A stretch of DNA of 46,493 nt from Acholeplasmatales bacterium (GCA_017454375.1 JAFTDB010000017.1:1-46493), one strand, 5' to 3'; positions 26,003 through 34,307 are shown, numbered from the stretch's first letter. Numbers and translations are program-made. Notes: generated from the sequence alone by a model not told the origin.

Positions 26003-28684
26003 TTATTTATTTAATTCAAGCTTACCCATTTCACTTTCACGTGGTATATCAAAATTATCACTAATTATAGATTCATCTAAATCCTTTTTTACCTGTTCAG
26101 CAAAATTAGGCTTAATATCAACATTATTTTCTTCTTTTACTTTTTCTACTAATTTCACATCATTAGAATAAGAATATTCCTTATCTTTTTTATGCTTTTC
26201 CATTATTTCTTTGTATTTATCTTCACGTTCTTTAAATGAATCAGCAACAGATGCTTTTCTAGCTCTTTCATCTTCTATTTTTTTAGCATCATCTAATTCT
26301 TTGTTGCGTCTATCAAGCTCATCACATGTTTTTATAATAGATCTACAAAATTCTACTCTTCTTTTTTCATTTGGCTTTAAATTATTTTCATTAGCGCCTT
26401 CTGGAAGCTTATGATCTAGATATTTTTGAGCAAAATATTTAGGCATTGTAAAATCACCATAGCTTGTTGAATAAGCATCCATAGTAGCCTTTACTGCCTC
26501 AGTTAAGGCATTATATTCCTTTGATGTAGTACCAAATTTTCTTTCTAAATAGCCACCCTTATTATCCTCAAGCATTTGATTGATATTCTTTTCATTATTT
26601 GTTGTATTTACTACATTTACAGCCATTCTATTTGTAAAATATTCAACATTTCTTTCGTATTTATTCAAAAAGCATTCCTTGTAGCTATATTCTAAATCTG
26701 AAAAATTAGTTAATCCTCTACTACCTCTAGGAGTAAAGAAATCATTATTATTTCTATATTTAGTATATAATGCATCAACAGGATCTTTTAAGAAATCTAA
26801 TACTTCTTTTCTTTCTTTATCATCTTTAATATCAAGTGGATTAATATTATTTTTTAATAAATAATCTTTAAAATATTCTCTTCCTGCATGCACGATAGCA
26901 CCTGGATTAATGCAGCAATCATTATTAGCACTTTCAGTAATTAATCTTTTATATTCATTAAAGAAATCCTTACAAGTCTCTAATACCTTACGACATTCCA
27001 TAAGAGGATTTAAAGAAGCTTTTGATTTAATTTGAGCATCATAAGATGATGCGATAAGACCTTTTCTATCAAGATCAGTTGGATAATTTTTAGATAATGA
27101 AAATAAATTATCAAAATCATTTCCGAAAGCAAATAAATTCTTAAGTGAATCTAAATCTATATCTACTCCACTACCAAAAAGATCATCACTTTGAATAACA
27201 AATCTTTTAGCATATGTAATGGCTATAGATAATGATGTAATATCATCATATGTTTTTTCATTTTCTTCACATTGATTATATAAAAATTCAATACCACGAA
27301 GTGCAGTTAAATATTCATATGTAGGAGTTAATAAACGTTTTTGTAAAAACAAAGTATTTGCAATTCTTTTACCAAGAGTGGCATCACTTGCTTTAATGCT
27401 AAATGAATCAGTTATCTTATCTAAATTATTCTTAGCACCACTAATATATTCTCCAATTGGGTCATTTATCATATCTTCTAATGTAGAGCCAGTTTTTTCA
27501 ACTAAAGACATAAGCTGTACATAGCCATTTAAAATTACGCCATATGGAGCATTTTCATTGTCCCATTTTTCTGGCAATGTTGACTTAAATCTACTAAGAT
27601 TGCCACCAAACTGTGTTTGTCTACCAGAATAAATATTGCCACAAAGTGATACATCATCTAAATTAAAGTTTTCCTTTATATAAGCAAGAATTTCATCATA
27701 TTCACGTTCTATTTTTTGAAGCTTATTTACCTCAGCACTAATCTTATATAAATTCTCTACCTTATCCTTTTCATTATCTAATTTAAGCTGATTATCAACT
27801 AAGGAATTAATCTTTGCAGCTGTATTAAAATATGTGATGAAGCCATATTCTTTGAAGCCACTTTCTCCTGCTTGTGCATCAGCTAAAACTGCTTTATCCT
27901 TAAGGAATCTATTTAATTCAAGCATCTTATTTTTAAATTCATCTGAGTAGTTAAGCTTCGTATCTAATACTGGCTTAAATAACTCACGTTCTTCAGCTGT
28001 ATCATTACCTATACCTATAACATGCTCATGCTTGCCATCATATACTCCAGCCTTGTATCCATCCATACCATTTTTATTAGCCCACTCCTCAAGCCTACCA
28101 TCCGCGATCGTAGTTCTTTTTTGGGAAACCATATCAATTAGCCTATCGATACTATTGTTTTGCTTTTCAACAAGCATATCTTTAGCATAATTAAGATATT
28201 TTGTAGCTATTTCTTTTTCAGTATCAGACATCTTTTTTATGTCTTTCATATCTATTAAAATAGCTTTAACATAAGGCTCTAAAGGCTTTTTAACAGGCTT
28301 GATATAATCTTTATTTGTATCATAATATGCTTTGATTTCATCAACTACCTCATCAGAGATATTTTTTTCAATATGATTTAATAATTCCTCATAATCTAAA
28401 ATAGGATTCATTTTATATTCGTATGAATAATTAACAGGAATAATACTTATATCTTTTCTTACACCTTCATATTTATCCACAATATTTGCAAACTCTTTAT
28501 CGCTTTTATTTTTTCTGATGATTACAGATACAGCATCTAATAGCGCATTAACCTTATGTCTATGAGATTCTATATCATAAAGCGTAGTAAAAGTCTTAGC
28601 TTTATTAAAATCTTTTGTTTCAAGCTCACGATATTTTTTTAATTCTTCAATATCTTTTCTAATAAGTTCATATAATTTGCCCAT
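26003..28684 (-). CDS. 893-residue soluble protein, candidate T4SS substrate (paralogue of the 860-residue protein)
   Basis: Not a family I recognise. No signal peptide or membrane segment. It aligns along its whole length with the 860-residue protein encoded at 174-2756 (shared MGKL start, GESGFKEYG, N-x-YSGR, WDNENAP, LGKR, RGIEFL, NLFAFGNDFDNLF, KEVLDFLKDPV). The HEGGH of that protein is replaced here by PTDLDRK, so any peptidase activity would be missing. Residues about 710-783 carry the shared C-terminal module (GGYLERKF ... KYFAQKYLDHKLP ... VEFCRSII). A long charged, coiled-coil-prone tail of about 110 residues follows. Single-gene unit under the regulon promoter, RBS AGGAGG. No clear terminator separates it from the next promoter, so some read-through into the 508-residue gene is likely. 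Confidence 0.72.
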   Translation of the reverse strand: MGKLYELIRKDIEELKKYRELETKDFNKAKTFTTLYDIESHRHKVNALLDAVSVIIRKNKSDKEFANIVDKYEGVRKDISIIPVNYSYEYKMNPILDYEELLNHIEKNISDEVVDEIKAYYDTNKDYIKPVKKPLEPYVKAILIDMKDIKKMSDTEKEIATKYLNYAKDMLVEKQNNSIDRLIDMVSQKRTTIADGRLEEWANKNGMDGYKAGVYDGKHEHVIGIGNDTAEERELFKPVLDTKLNYSDEFKNKMLELNRFLKDKAVLADAQAGESGFKEYGFITYFNTAAKINSLVDNQLKLDNEKDKVENLYKISAEVNKLQKIEREYDEILAYIKENFNLDDVSLCGNIYSGRQTQFGGNLSRFKSTLPEKWDNENAPYGVILNGYVQLMSLVEKTGSTLEDMINDPIGEYISGAKNNLDKITDSFSIKASDATLGKRIANTLFLQKRLLTPTYEYLTALRGIEFLYNQCEENEKTYDDITSLSIAITYAKRFVIQSDDLFGSGVDIDLDSLKNLFAFGNDFDNLFSLSKNYPTDLDRKGLIASSYDAQIKSKASLNPLMECRKVLETCKDFFNEYKRLITESANNDCCINPGAIVHAGREYFKDYLLKNNINPLDIKDDKERKEVLDFLKDPVDALYTKYRNNNDFFTPRGSRGLTNFSDLEYSYKECFLNKYERNVEYFTNRMAVNVVNTTNNEKNINQMLEDNKGGYLERKFGTTSKEYNALTEAVKATMDAYSTSYGDFTMPKYFAQKYLDHKLPEGANENNLKPNEKRRVEFCRSIIKTCDELDRRNKELDDAKKIEDERARKASVADSFKEREDKYKEIMEKHKKDKEYSYSNDVKLVEKVKEENNVDIKPNFAEQVKKDLDESIISDNFDIPRESEMGKLELNK

Positions 28685-28706
28685 AATATGCCTCCTATTT
28701 TTTTAT

Positions 28707-28741
28707 ATTCTACCATACCTAGTGCAACAAACCTGCAATAT
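28707..28741 (-). promoter_or_regulatory. Regulated promoter of the 893-residue gene
   Basis: Minus strand: ATATTGCA (28734-28741) and TTGTTGCA (28723-28730) at an 11-bp pitch, 10 bp, then TGG-TAGAAT with the -10 at 28707-28712. The -10 end is almost the same as at the 508-residue gene. Confidence 0.7.
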
Positions 28742-28757
28742 AAAAAAGCTCCAGAAA

Positions 28758-28785
28758 GAAAAAAGATTAGTTTTGCACTAATCTT
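28758..28785 (-). terminator. Rho-independent terminator overlapping the stop codon of the 364-residue gene
   Basis: Perfect 9-bp stem AAGATTAGT/ACTAATCTT with loop GCAAA, followed by six T on the minus strand. The TAG stop codon (28778-28780) is inside the first arm, so translating ribosomes reach the hairpin. Confidence 0.8.
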
Positions 28786-29872
28786 CTTTATTATTATTCA
28801 ATTGAATTGTCTTATCATTTTCAATGATGACATCTAATGAGCTATCCATTGATTTATCAATTAATTTATCATCATCGCCAAAATCAAGAACCATCTTCTT
28901 TTGAAAATTCTCTTGATTTAATCTTTTAGCATTTTCTAAATCCTCTGGGTTAATATTCTTTAAAGCACAGTTAGTAACAACGCTTCTATAGCTTTCCTCA
29001 ACCTTTTGTTCCTGTGTAACCTGTTCTATGATTGCGGCAGATAATAAAACCTTTGCCTTGCTAGTAGCATCAAAAGAATTTAAAGTCTTGCCCTCTGGAA
29101 GAGGAGATCCTGGTCTCCAATTAGGACACTTATATTCTAAATAAGCATCAGCTGCTCGCTTTAGGGCATCTAAATTTCCATATAGCTCATGGTTTGGATT
29201 ATTAAAAGCTTTATAGGCAAAATCTAAATTCTTAGATTGTTCTGATCTTGTATTAAATAATCTTGAGAAAAAGCCTGGCTTAGTTTGATTATAAGTTGCA
29301 TTTAAATTTTCTTTAGTTCCAAATTTAGCCTCTAAGCGTGCTTTAACATGTAAATGCTTAAGATCACTATTGCCTAAATTTAAACCTTCAACTCTATTAT
29401 TAGCACCTAATTCATTATAGACGTGCATATAGTGGTCTTGCAATCCTGCAGGCGCTACATCCTCTTTTTCTAAAGTGTTGTATTTTTTCATTGCTATTGA
29501 CTTTAGATATTCAGATGGATGTCCCATAAAGAATTCAAGCTCTAATTCATCGCTTTTATTTCTAGCAAATGGATTAATAGCATTTGCTTTATCTTCAACT
29601 ACAAAAGATGCAGTACTTTCATCAAGTCTTTCAATGTTATTGGCTTCTTCCTTTAATGCTAAAGAAGCATCAGCTAATTTCATTCTTGCAACATCTATAG
29701 CTTCAGCAAGTGAACTATCGACATTATCATTCTGGAAGCCGTGTAATAAAAGATAATTTGTGGCAAAAGTAAGTTTATCGTTGATATCTTTAATATCATC
29801 AATCTTCTTACAAAAATCTGCAAGAGATACATATTTAATTTCATTTAATTTTTGTCTTGTAAGAATAGGCAT
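28778..29872 (-). CDS. 364-residue soluble protein, candidate T4SS substrate
   Basis: No known family recognised and no signal peptide or membrane segment. Residues about 199-283 (PGFFSRLF ... YGNLDALKRAADAYLEYK ... AAII) match the module of the 860-, 893- and 508-residue proteins, with a short insertion before its end. The first 190 residues are unrelated to the others, and the tail is acidic (DFGDDDKLIDKSMDSSLD). The start chosen is ATG at 29870-29872, 8 bases after AAGGAGG, giving the N-terminus MPILTRQKLN. An in-frame ATG at 29926 would run through the promoter repeats and has no RBS. Regulon promoter upstream. Secretion is inference. Confidence 0.7.
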   Translation of the reverse strand: MPILTRQKLNEIKYVSLADFCKKIDDIKDINDKLTFATNYLLLHGFQNDNVDSSLAEAIDVARMKLADASLALKEEANNIERLDESTASFVVEDKANAINPFARNKSDELELEFFMGHPSEYLKSIAMKKYNTLEKEDVAPAGLQDHYMHVYNELGANNRVEGLNLGNSDLKHLHVKARLEAKFGTKENLNATYNQTKPGFFSRLFNTRSEQSKNLDFAYKAFNNPNHELYGNLDALKRAADAYLEYKCPNWRPGSPLPEGKTLNSFDATSKAKVLLSAAIIEQVTQEQKVEESYRSVVTNCALKNINPEDLENAKRLNQENFQKKMVLDFGDDDKLIDKSMDSSLDVIIENDKTIQLNNNKED

Positions 29873-29902
29873 ATTTTTGTCCTCCTTATTTTTTATGGCT
29901 AT

Positions 29903-29937
29903 ATGATAATACATATGGTGCAACAAACCTGCAACAA
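29903..29937 (-). promoter_or_regulatory. Regulated promoter of the 364-residue gene
   Basis: Minus strand: two perfect TTGTTGCA copies (29930-29937 and 29919-29926) at an 11-bp pitch, 10 bp, then TATCAT at 29903-29908. An alternative TATTAT lies three bases closer. This is the best match to the repeat consensus. Confidence 0.75.
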
Positions 29938-29982
29938 AAAGAGGACTTTTTTAAAAAAAAATAAAAAAAATGTAAAAATACT

Positions 29983-30006
29983 AAAAAAAGTATCCTTTCG
30001 GATACT
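29983..30006 (-). terminator. Rho-independent terminator of the two-component operon
   Basis: 7-bp stem AGTATCC/GGATACT with a GAAA tetraloop and seven T on the minus strand, six bases after the response-regulator stop. Confidence 0.85.
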
Positions 30007-30011
30007 AATTT

Positions 30012-30776
30012 CTAATAATCATTATCATCAAACATTGCCCATGGATATTGAATCATATATTCCCCACGATACATTCTTATCGCATCAGGATTTCCATTTT
30101 TATATTCATAAGCATCACAATCTATCTTTGCAGGATCAATAAAGCATTCGTTGTGTCTTTTTATAAATACATCATCAGCTCCAATAGATTTTAAAGTTTC
30201 TTGGATATCAGCGATTAAATTTCTTAAATAAGATTTATGGTCTTCTTCCCAAAGGACAGCATTAAGCTCATTAATATTAGCTGAAGATCCTTCTCTATCT
30301 ACTAAATAACCAAATAATTCTTTAGATTTTTGATATTTAAATTTAATTGGTGAACCATCCTTAAACACTTCAAAATTACCAAAGCATTTAACCTGAAGTA
30401 TCTTAGAAGGCTTTAGCTCGACATTATATCTTAAGCCTTCAATTTCTTTTTTAATTTTTTCTTCATTAACTGGCTTCATTACATAGCCTGAAGCATGAAG
30501 ATTATAGGCATCAAGCGCATAATTATCAAAAGCCGTAACGAAAATAATATTAATAAGTGGATTATTCTTCTTTAGCTTTTTAGCAAGACCGATACCACTA
30601 ATAAGTGGCATTTCAATATCCAAGAAGGCAATATCTAGCTTTTCATTTTCTGTCTCCTCATAAGCCTTCTTAGGGTTAGTAAATGAAAAGCATTCTGCAT
30701 CAGGCATTATCTTCTTAACAGTATTTTCAAGTCTTATTAGCTGTAAATTTTCATCATCTACTAGTAGTATCTTCAT
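30012..30776 (-). CDS. Response regulator: REC domain plus SARP-like winged helix
   Basis: 254 residues. REC domain about 1-120 with acidic pocket VDDE, phospho-acceptor Asp53 in FLDIEMP, the usual Thr/Ala at VTAFD and Lys at VMKPV. Residues about 130-215 form an OmpR/SARP-type winged helix (CFGNFEVF ... KSKELFGYLVDREG ... ALWEE), followed by a short remnant of a BTAD domain (YRGEYMIQYPWA). Such regulators are common beside YesM/LytS kinases in Clostridia-like Firmicutes. SARP proteins bind direct heptamers spaced 11 bp next to the -10, which is the arrangement found at five promoters around this gene, so it is the prime candidate activator. The start is ATG at 30774-30776, where MKILLVDDE begins; an upstream GTG (30785) is less likely. 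The kinase gene ends 10 bp upstream. Confidence 0.88.
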   Translation of the reverse strand: MKILLVDDENLQLIRLENTVKKIMPDAECFSFTNPKKAYEETENEKLDIAFLDIEMPLISGIGLAKKLKKNNPLINIIFVTAFDNYALDAYNLHASGYVMKPVNEEKIKKEIEGLRYNVELKPSKILQVKCFGNFEVFKDGSPIKFKYQKSKELFGYLVDREGSSANINELNAVLWEEDHKSYLRNLIADIQETLKSIGADDVFIKRHNECFIDPAKIDCDAYEYKNGNPDAIRMYRGEYMIQYPWAMFDDNDY

Positions 30777-30786
30777 ATTCTCCACC

Positions 30787-32049
30787 TCACTTTTTAAATG
30801 TAACTGTTACCTTTGTACCTTCACCCTTTTTACTTGTGAATCTTAATTCACCATCACACGTTTTACTAATTCTATAGCTGATATTTTGTAAACCAAAATG
30901 TACATTCTCATTAAAGTTAATATCCTTTAAATCAAAGCCGATTCCATCGTCTTTAACCTCAACAATAATATTTGAATCATTTTCATAGGTTGTAAGTGTA
31001 ACTGTTCCACCTTCTATTTTCTTTAGTATACCATGCTTAATCGCATTCTCTACTAAAGGCTGAATTGTAAGCGGTGGAACTGAGAAATTAGTTGTTCCAA
31101 TATCATAGATTACATTAATTCTATCATTAAAACGTAGCTTCTCTAAAGATACGTAAGTCTTAATATGCTTTAGCTCATTATTGAATGGAATCATTCTTGT
31201 CTCAGTAAGAGATGATAGATTTCTTCTTAAATATTCAGTAAATTCATCAAGTGATTTTTGAGCCTTATCAGGATCAATAGTGATAAGTGTTGAAATAGCA
31301 GATAAGGAATTATACATAAAGTGAGGCTGAATCTGTGATAGCATCAATTTAACCTGAGCTTCCTTATTCTTCTCCTCTTCCTTAGCAAGCTTAATATTCT
31401 TTTCAACATTAACAAAGAAGAATAATATTTCAACAGTAATAATGATTGATACATAAGCTATTGCGTAGCCCTTATAGATATTTTGGAAGATAATCGCTAC
31501 AAGTGGTAATAAGCAATATAGAGCAAAGGCCAGCTTTTCTCTTATATTTAGCTTTTTATTTATTAAGGCTACTAAGAATATGATAGCAAACATAACGAAC
31601 TGATATAGCTGAGATGCTATCATATATTTACCTCTTACATATTCTCCGCCCTCTGCATAAAAGAACCAGCCTGTAAATATATTAACAATGTCGAGTGCAA
31701 AGAAAGCAGCAAAAGCTACTATATTAAATATTGATAAATGTTTTTTAAGTGACTTAGTCATTGTTATGTAGCTTAGCATATACATGAATAATAAGAACAC
31801 CTCTAAATTATTCATAATGTAGAAGCAAGAATACGAAGCCATTATATAAATATCACTCGTATAATATGGCTTAACTGCAGTGAAAGCAAAATATGCAGCT
31901 AAATGAAGCACAGTAAAAACCATGAAAACAAGTAACCAGTTTTCATCCTTTCTTCTGTTTCTCTTTATTAATAAATTTACTATGTGAATTAATAATATTA
32001 ATATACCAATTCCACATATTGTAATATTTACAGCACTTTTACTATCCAT
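30787..32049 (-). CDS. LytS/YesM-type sensor histidine kinase
   Basis: 420 residues. The first 215 contain about six to seven hydrophobic segments with almost no extracellular loops, suggesting a membrane- or small-ligand sensor. A coiled linker (VEKNIKLAKEEEKN) leads to a His_kinase (PF06580) domain with phospho-acceptor His243 in QIQPHFMYNSL. The HATPase domain follows with N box PLVENAIKHG, G1 DDGIGFD and G2 FGLQNI. It should phosphorylate the response regulator encoded 10 bp downstream. The start is ATG 32047-32049 with AGAGG 7 bases before it; the longer TTG-started reading frame (32097) would run through the promoter. The input signal is unknown. Confidence 0.9.
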   Translation of the reverse strand: MDSKSAVNITICGIGILILLIHIVNLLIKRNRRKDENWLLVFMVFTVLHLAAYFAFTAVKPYYTSDIYIMASYSCFYIMNNLEVFLLFMYMLSYITMTKSLKKHLSIFNIVAFAAFFALDIVNIFTGWFFYAEGGEYVRGKYMIASQLYQFVMFAIIFLVALINKKLNIREKLAFALYCLLPLVAIIFQNIYKGYAIAYVSIIITVEILFFFVNVEKNIKLAKEEEKNKEAQVKLMLSQIQPHFMYNSLSAISTLITIDPDKAQKSLDEFTEYLRRNLSSLTETRMIPFNNELKHIKTYVSLEKLRFNDRINVIYDIGTTNFSVPPLTIQPLVENAIKHGILKKIEGGTVTLTTYENDSNIIVEVKDDGIGFDLKDINFNENVHFGLQNISYRISKTCDGELRFTSKKGEGTKVTVTFKK

Positions 32050-32063
32050 AAATAAACCTCTTA

Positions 32064-32098
32064 TATAAATTATACTATATGCAACAAATCTCTTCAAT
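32064..32098 (-). promoter_or_regulatory. Promoter of the two-component operon with one regulon half-site
   Basis: One perfect TTGTTGCA (32080-32087) is present, but the second copy is not recognisable. A consensus TATAAT (32069-32074) lies 5 bp from it, and a weak TTTATA (32064-32069) lies at the 10-bp distance used elsewhere. Likely a basal promoter with autoregulation by its own response regulator. Confidence 0.5.
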
Positions 32099-32102
32099 AA
32101 AG

Positions 32103-32126
32103 AAAAAGCACCTCCAAAAGGAGGTG
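32103..32126 (-). terminator. Rho-independent terminator of glf
   Basis: Perfect 7-bp GC-rich stem CACCTCC/GGAGGTG with loop TTTT, followed on the minus strand by CTTTTTC. Confidence 0.85.
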
Positions 32127-32169
32127 AATTATCATTGAATAATTAAAAAATTAATGTAAGCTTTAAAAT

Positions 32170-33279
32170 TTATTGGTGTATAAGCTTTAAAGTTTTTAAT
32201 AGCTCAAAGGCAGCCATTATTGTATCATCCATATCATAATATTTATAGCCACCAAGTCTACCACCAAAATATACACTTGATTCATCAGCTAGCTTCTTAT
32301 ATTTTAAATATAATTCGTTATTCTTATCATTATTAACTGGATAATATGGTTCATCACCTGGATGCCATGTAGTTGAGTATTCCTTTGATATAACAGTCTT
32401 AGGACTAGTTGTATCAAATTCAAAATGCTTATGCTCAATTATACGAGTATATGGAACTTCATATTCTGTATAATTAACTACTGCGTTACCTTGATAATTA
32501 GGTTTATCAAGAATTTCTGTCTCAAATCTTACAGTTCTATATTCTAGTGGTCCGAAACAATAATCAAAATATTCATCGATTGGACCAGTATAGATTATAT
32601 TTTTGGCTTGTGCTAATAATTCTTCTTTATTCTTAAAGAAGTCATAATTAAGCTTAACATCTGATCCCTTTAGCATCTTTTCAATTATCTTAGTGTAGCC
32701 ACCAACTGGAATACCTTGATATCTATCATTAAAATAATTGTTATCAAATGTAAATCTTACAGGTAATCTTTTGATAATGAATGGAGGTAATTCTGTACAA
32801 GGTCTACCCCATTGCTTAGCTGTATAACCCTTAATTAGTTTTTCATAGATTGTAGGTCCAACTAGATTGATTGCTTGTTCCTCTAAGTTCTTTGGATCAC
32901 TAACGTTAAATAGCTTCTTTTCTTCTTCAATTCTGTTTTTAGCATCCTCAGGTGTGAATACATCATTCCATAGCTTAGTGAATGTATTCATATTGAATGG
33001 AAGATTATATAATTCCTGCTTGTATCTAGCTACTGGTTGATTAATGTAGTTATTGAATTCAGCGAACTGATTTACATAATCCCATACCCATTTTTCATGT
33101 GTATGGAAAATATGAGCTCCATACTGGTGTACATTAATTCCTTCTATTTCCTTTGTATAAATGTTTCCAGCAATATGATCTCTTTTATCAATTACTAAGC
33201 ATTTATATCCTTTTTTAGTTAATTCAAAGGCACATACAGCTCCATATAGGCCAGCACCTACTATTAAATAATCATACAT
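32170..33279 (-). CDS. glf: UDP-galactopyranose mutase
   Basis: 369 residues, the normal length. Flavoenzyme converting UDP-galactopyranose to UDP-galactofuranose, the donor for galactofuranose in surface glycans. The N-terminus has the FAD-binding IVGAGLYGAVCAFEL and a second dinucleotide-contact stretch IDKRDHIAGN; HQYGAHIFHT, GYTAKQWG, RLPVRF and YTGPIDEYFDY are family signatures, and the C-terminal YFGGRLGGYKYYDMDD closes the FAD site. Single-gene unit with its own promoter and terminator; RBS AAAGGAG. No glycosyltransferases are adjacent, so the glycan it serves is not shown here. Confidence 0.97.
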   Translation of the reverse strand: MYDYLIVGAGLYGAVCAFELTKKGYKCLVIDKRDHIAGNIYTKEIEGINVHQYGAHIFHTHEKWVWDYVNQFAEFNNYINQPVARYKQELYNLPFNMNTFTKLWNDVFTPEDAKNRIEEEKKLFNVSDPKNLEEQAINLVGPTIYEKLIKGYTAKQWGRPCTELPPFIIKRLPVRFTFDNNYFNDRYQGIPVGGYTKIIEKMLKGSDVKLNYDFFKNKEELLAQAKNIIYTGPIDEYFDYCFGPLEYRTVRFETEILDKPNYQGNAVVNYTEYEVPYTRIIEHKHFEFDTTSPKTVISKEYSTTWHPGDEPYYPVNNDKNNELYLKYKKLADESSVYFGGRLGGYKYYDMDDTIMAAFELLKTLKLIHQ

Positions 33280-33311
33280 AGTATTTACTCCTTTATTAGT
33301 AAAGCTAATAA

Positions 33312-33342
33312 AGATTGTAACACTACTTACAATCTATTTCAA
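33312..33342 (-). promoter_or_regulatory. glf promoter overlapping a 9-bp inverted repeat
   Basis: Minus strand: TTGAAA (33337-33342), 17 bp, TACAAT (33314-33319). The inverted repeat AGATTGTAA-N6-TTACAATCT (33312-33335) covers the -10 box. It could be an operator, or the terminator of the HMA unit just upstream, since some T residues follow; both readings are possible. Confidence 0.55.
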
Positions 33343-33383
33343 TTAAAAAGGAATTTTAATGATAGTAAAGTGCTAAAGTATTA

Positions 33384-33632
33384 TCATTTCCAGCCAAATA
33401 ATTTCTTAGTAGCCTCTTCCTTTTTAAATGAAGTTATTCTATATCCAGTAGGATCTAATATCTTATGGAAATAAAAGTCATTCAATTCTAAATCAGTTAT
33501 TACAACTACTTCCTTTTTATGACGATTAGCCTTAATTTTTTTAGCCTTTACGCCCTTTGCAATAGTCTCTTCAACATGTACCTCACACATGCCACATTTC
33601 ATTCCGTCAATTCCAATAATATATTTATTCAT
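33384..33632 (-). CDS. Small HMA-type metal-binding protein
   Basis: 82 residues with the heavy-metal-associated motif GMKCGMCEVHVEETI (Cys13 and Cys16) in a ferredoxin-like fold, and a shortened C-terminal half. It is a soluble protein that probably binds Cu, Zn or another soft metal as a chaperone or buffer. Its closest look-alikes are the stand-alone GM-x-CGMCE-x-HV proteins of Clostridia. It follows the DUF3793 gene by 33 bp with RBS GGAGG, under the same operator-flanked promoter, which points to metal-responsive control. Confidence 0.8.
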   Translation of the reverse strand: MNKYIIGIDGMKCGMCEVHVEETIAKGVKAKKIKANRHKKEVVVITDLELNDFYFHKILDPTGYRITSFKKEEATKKLFGWK

Positions 33633-33665
33633 ACTGTTCCTCCTATTTTGGTACCTTTAAAGCTT

Positions 33666-34199
33666 CTATCTCATAAAGTTTTCAATTGGAAAACCTTTAT
33701 TGACCAAGTTCATTACACAATCTCTACATCTTGTATATTTATTAAATATTTTTAATTTCTCATCTAAATTTGAATATACCTTCCAGTATCCAACATAGAT
33801 ACATTTCTCACCTTCAACAAATGATTTAATATCATCTAGATCATATCCAAGGAATACTCCTATCTCATGAGGGAATTCATCTTTATATAATCTATTCTTT
33901 AAATCCTCTAGCATATTATCTATAGATGATACATCATACCCTATATCATTTAGATAATTTACACATTCATCATTTGATAATGTCTTTTCAAATACATTCT
34001 TTCTATATACAAGAATTAACAATTTATCATTTTCCTTCTTTAAAATATAGAAGCATAGCTTAGGATGTTTTCTATTTAGTTCTTCTAGTTCTTCATAAAT
34101 TGATTCATCAAAATCAATGCTTATTAAATTAGACGGCTTAATCCCACATAGTGCAGGTGAAGAATGTATAGCTAATAACTTTTCTAATGTCTTACTCAT
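33666..34199 (-). CDS. DUF3793 family protein
   Basis: 177 residues. Family landmarks: HSSPALCGIKPSNL at the N-terminus, LILVYRK in the middle, FPHEIGVFLGYDLDDIKSFVE, then YVGYWKVYS and the final TRCRDC. The biochemical function is unknown; in Firmicutes it often lies with metal or flavodoxin genes. Here it is first in a pair with an HMA protein. I chose ATG at 34197-34199 (MSKTLEK), 9 bases after GGAG; an ATG three codons upstream directly abuts the RBS and is unlikely. Confidence 0.8.
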   Translation of the reverse strand: MSKTLEKLLAIHSSPALCGIKPSNLISIDFDESIYEELEELNRKHPKLCFYILKKENDKLLILVYRKNVFEKTLSNDECVNYLNDIGYDVSSIDNMLEDLKNRLYKDEFPHEIGVFLGYDLDDIKSFVEGEKCIYVGYWKVYSNLDEKLKIFNKYTRCRDCVMNLVNKGFPIENFMR

Positions 34200-34219
34200 A
34201 AGCCTCATCTCCTTTATTG

Positions 34220-34294
34220 GTTAGCATTATCTAACTTACTACATTATAGGCCCACTTATTGATAAAATCAATAGAAAAGTTAGCATTATCTAAC
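34220..34294 (-). promoter_or_regulatory. DUF3793-HMA promoter bracketed by two identical operators
   Basis: Minus strand: TTGATT (34266-34271), 17 bp, TATAAT (34243-34248). Two identical copies of the dyad GTTAG-ATAATG-CTAAC lie at 34279-34294, upstream of -35, and at 34220-34235, around the transcript start. The arms resemble DtxR/MntR-type operators, so metal-dependent repression with looping or double occlusion is likely; the regulator is not in the window. Confidence 0.75.
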
Positions 34295-34307
34295 TTTTTT
34301 CAATAAA

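Noticed and set aside
29873..29926. Longer N-terminus (18 residues) for the 364-residue protein
   Set aside because: It would be translated from within the promoter repeats and -10 box and has no RBS; AAGGAGG precedes the shorter start.
174..32049. The T4SS region as a complete integrative conjugative element
   Set aside because: No relaxase, integrase, oriT, SSB or att repeats were found around it, and the regulon promoters, terminators and two-component genes look stably resident.
32050..32097. Longer, TTG-started sensor kinase
   Set aside because: The extra codons cover the half-site and TATAAT box; ATG 32047-32049 has a good RBS.
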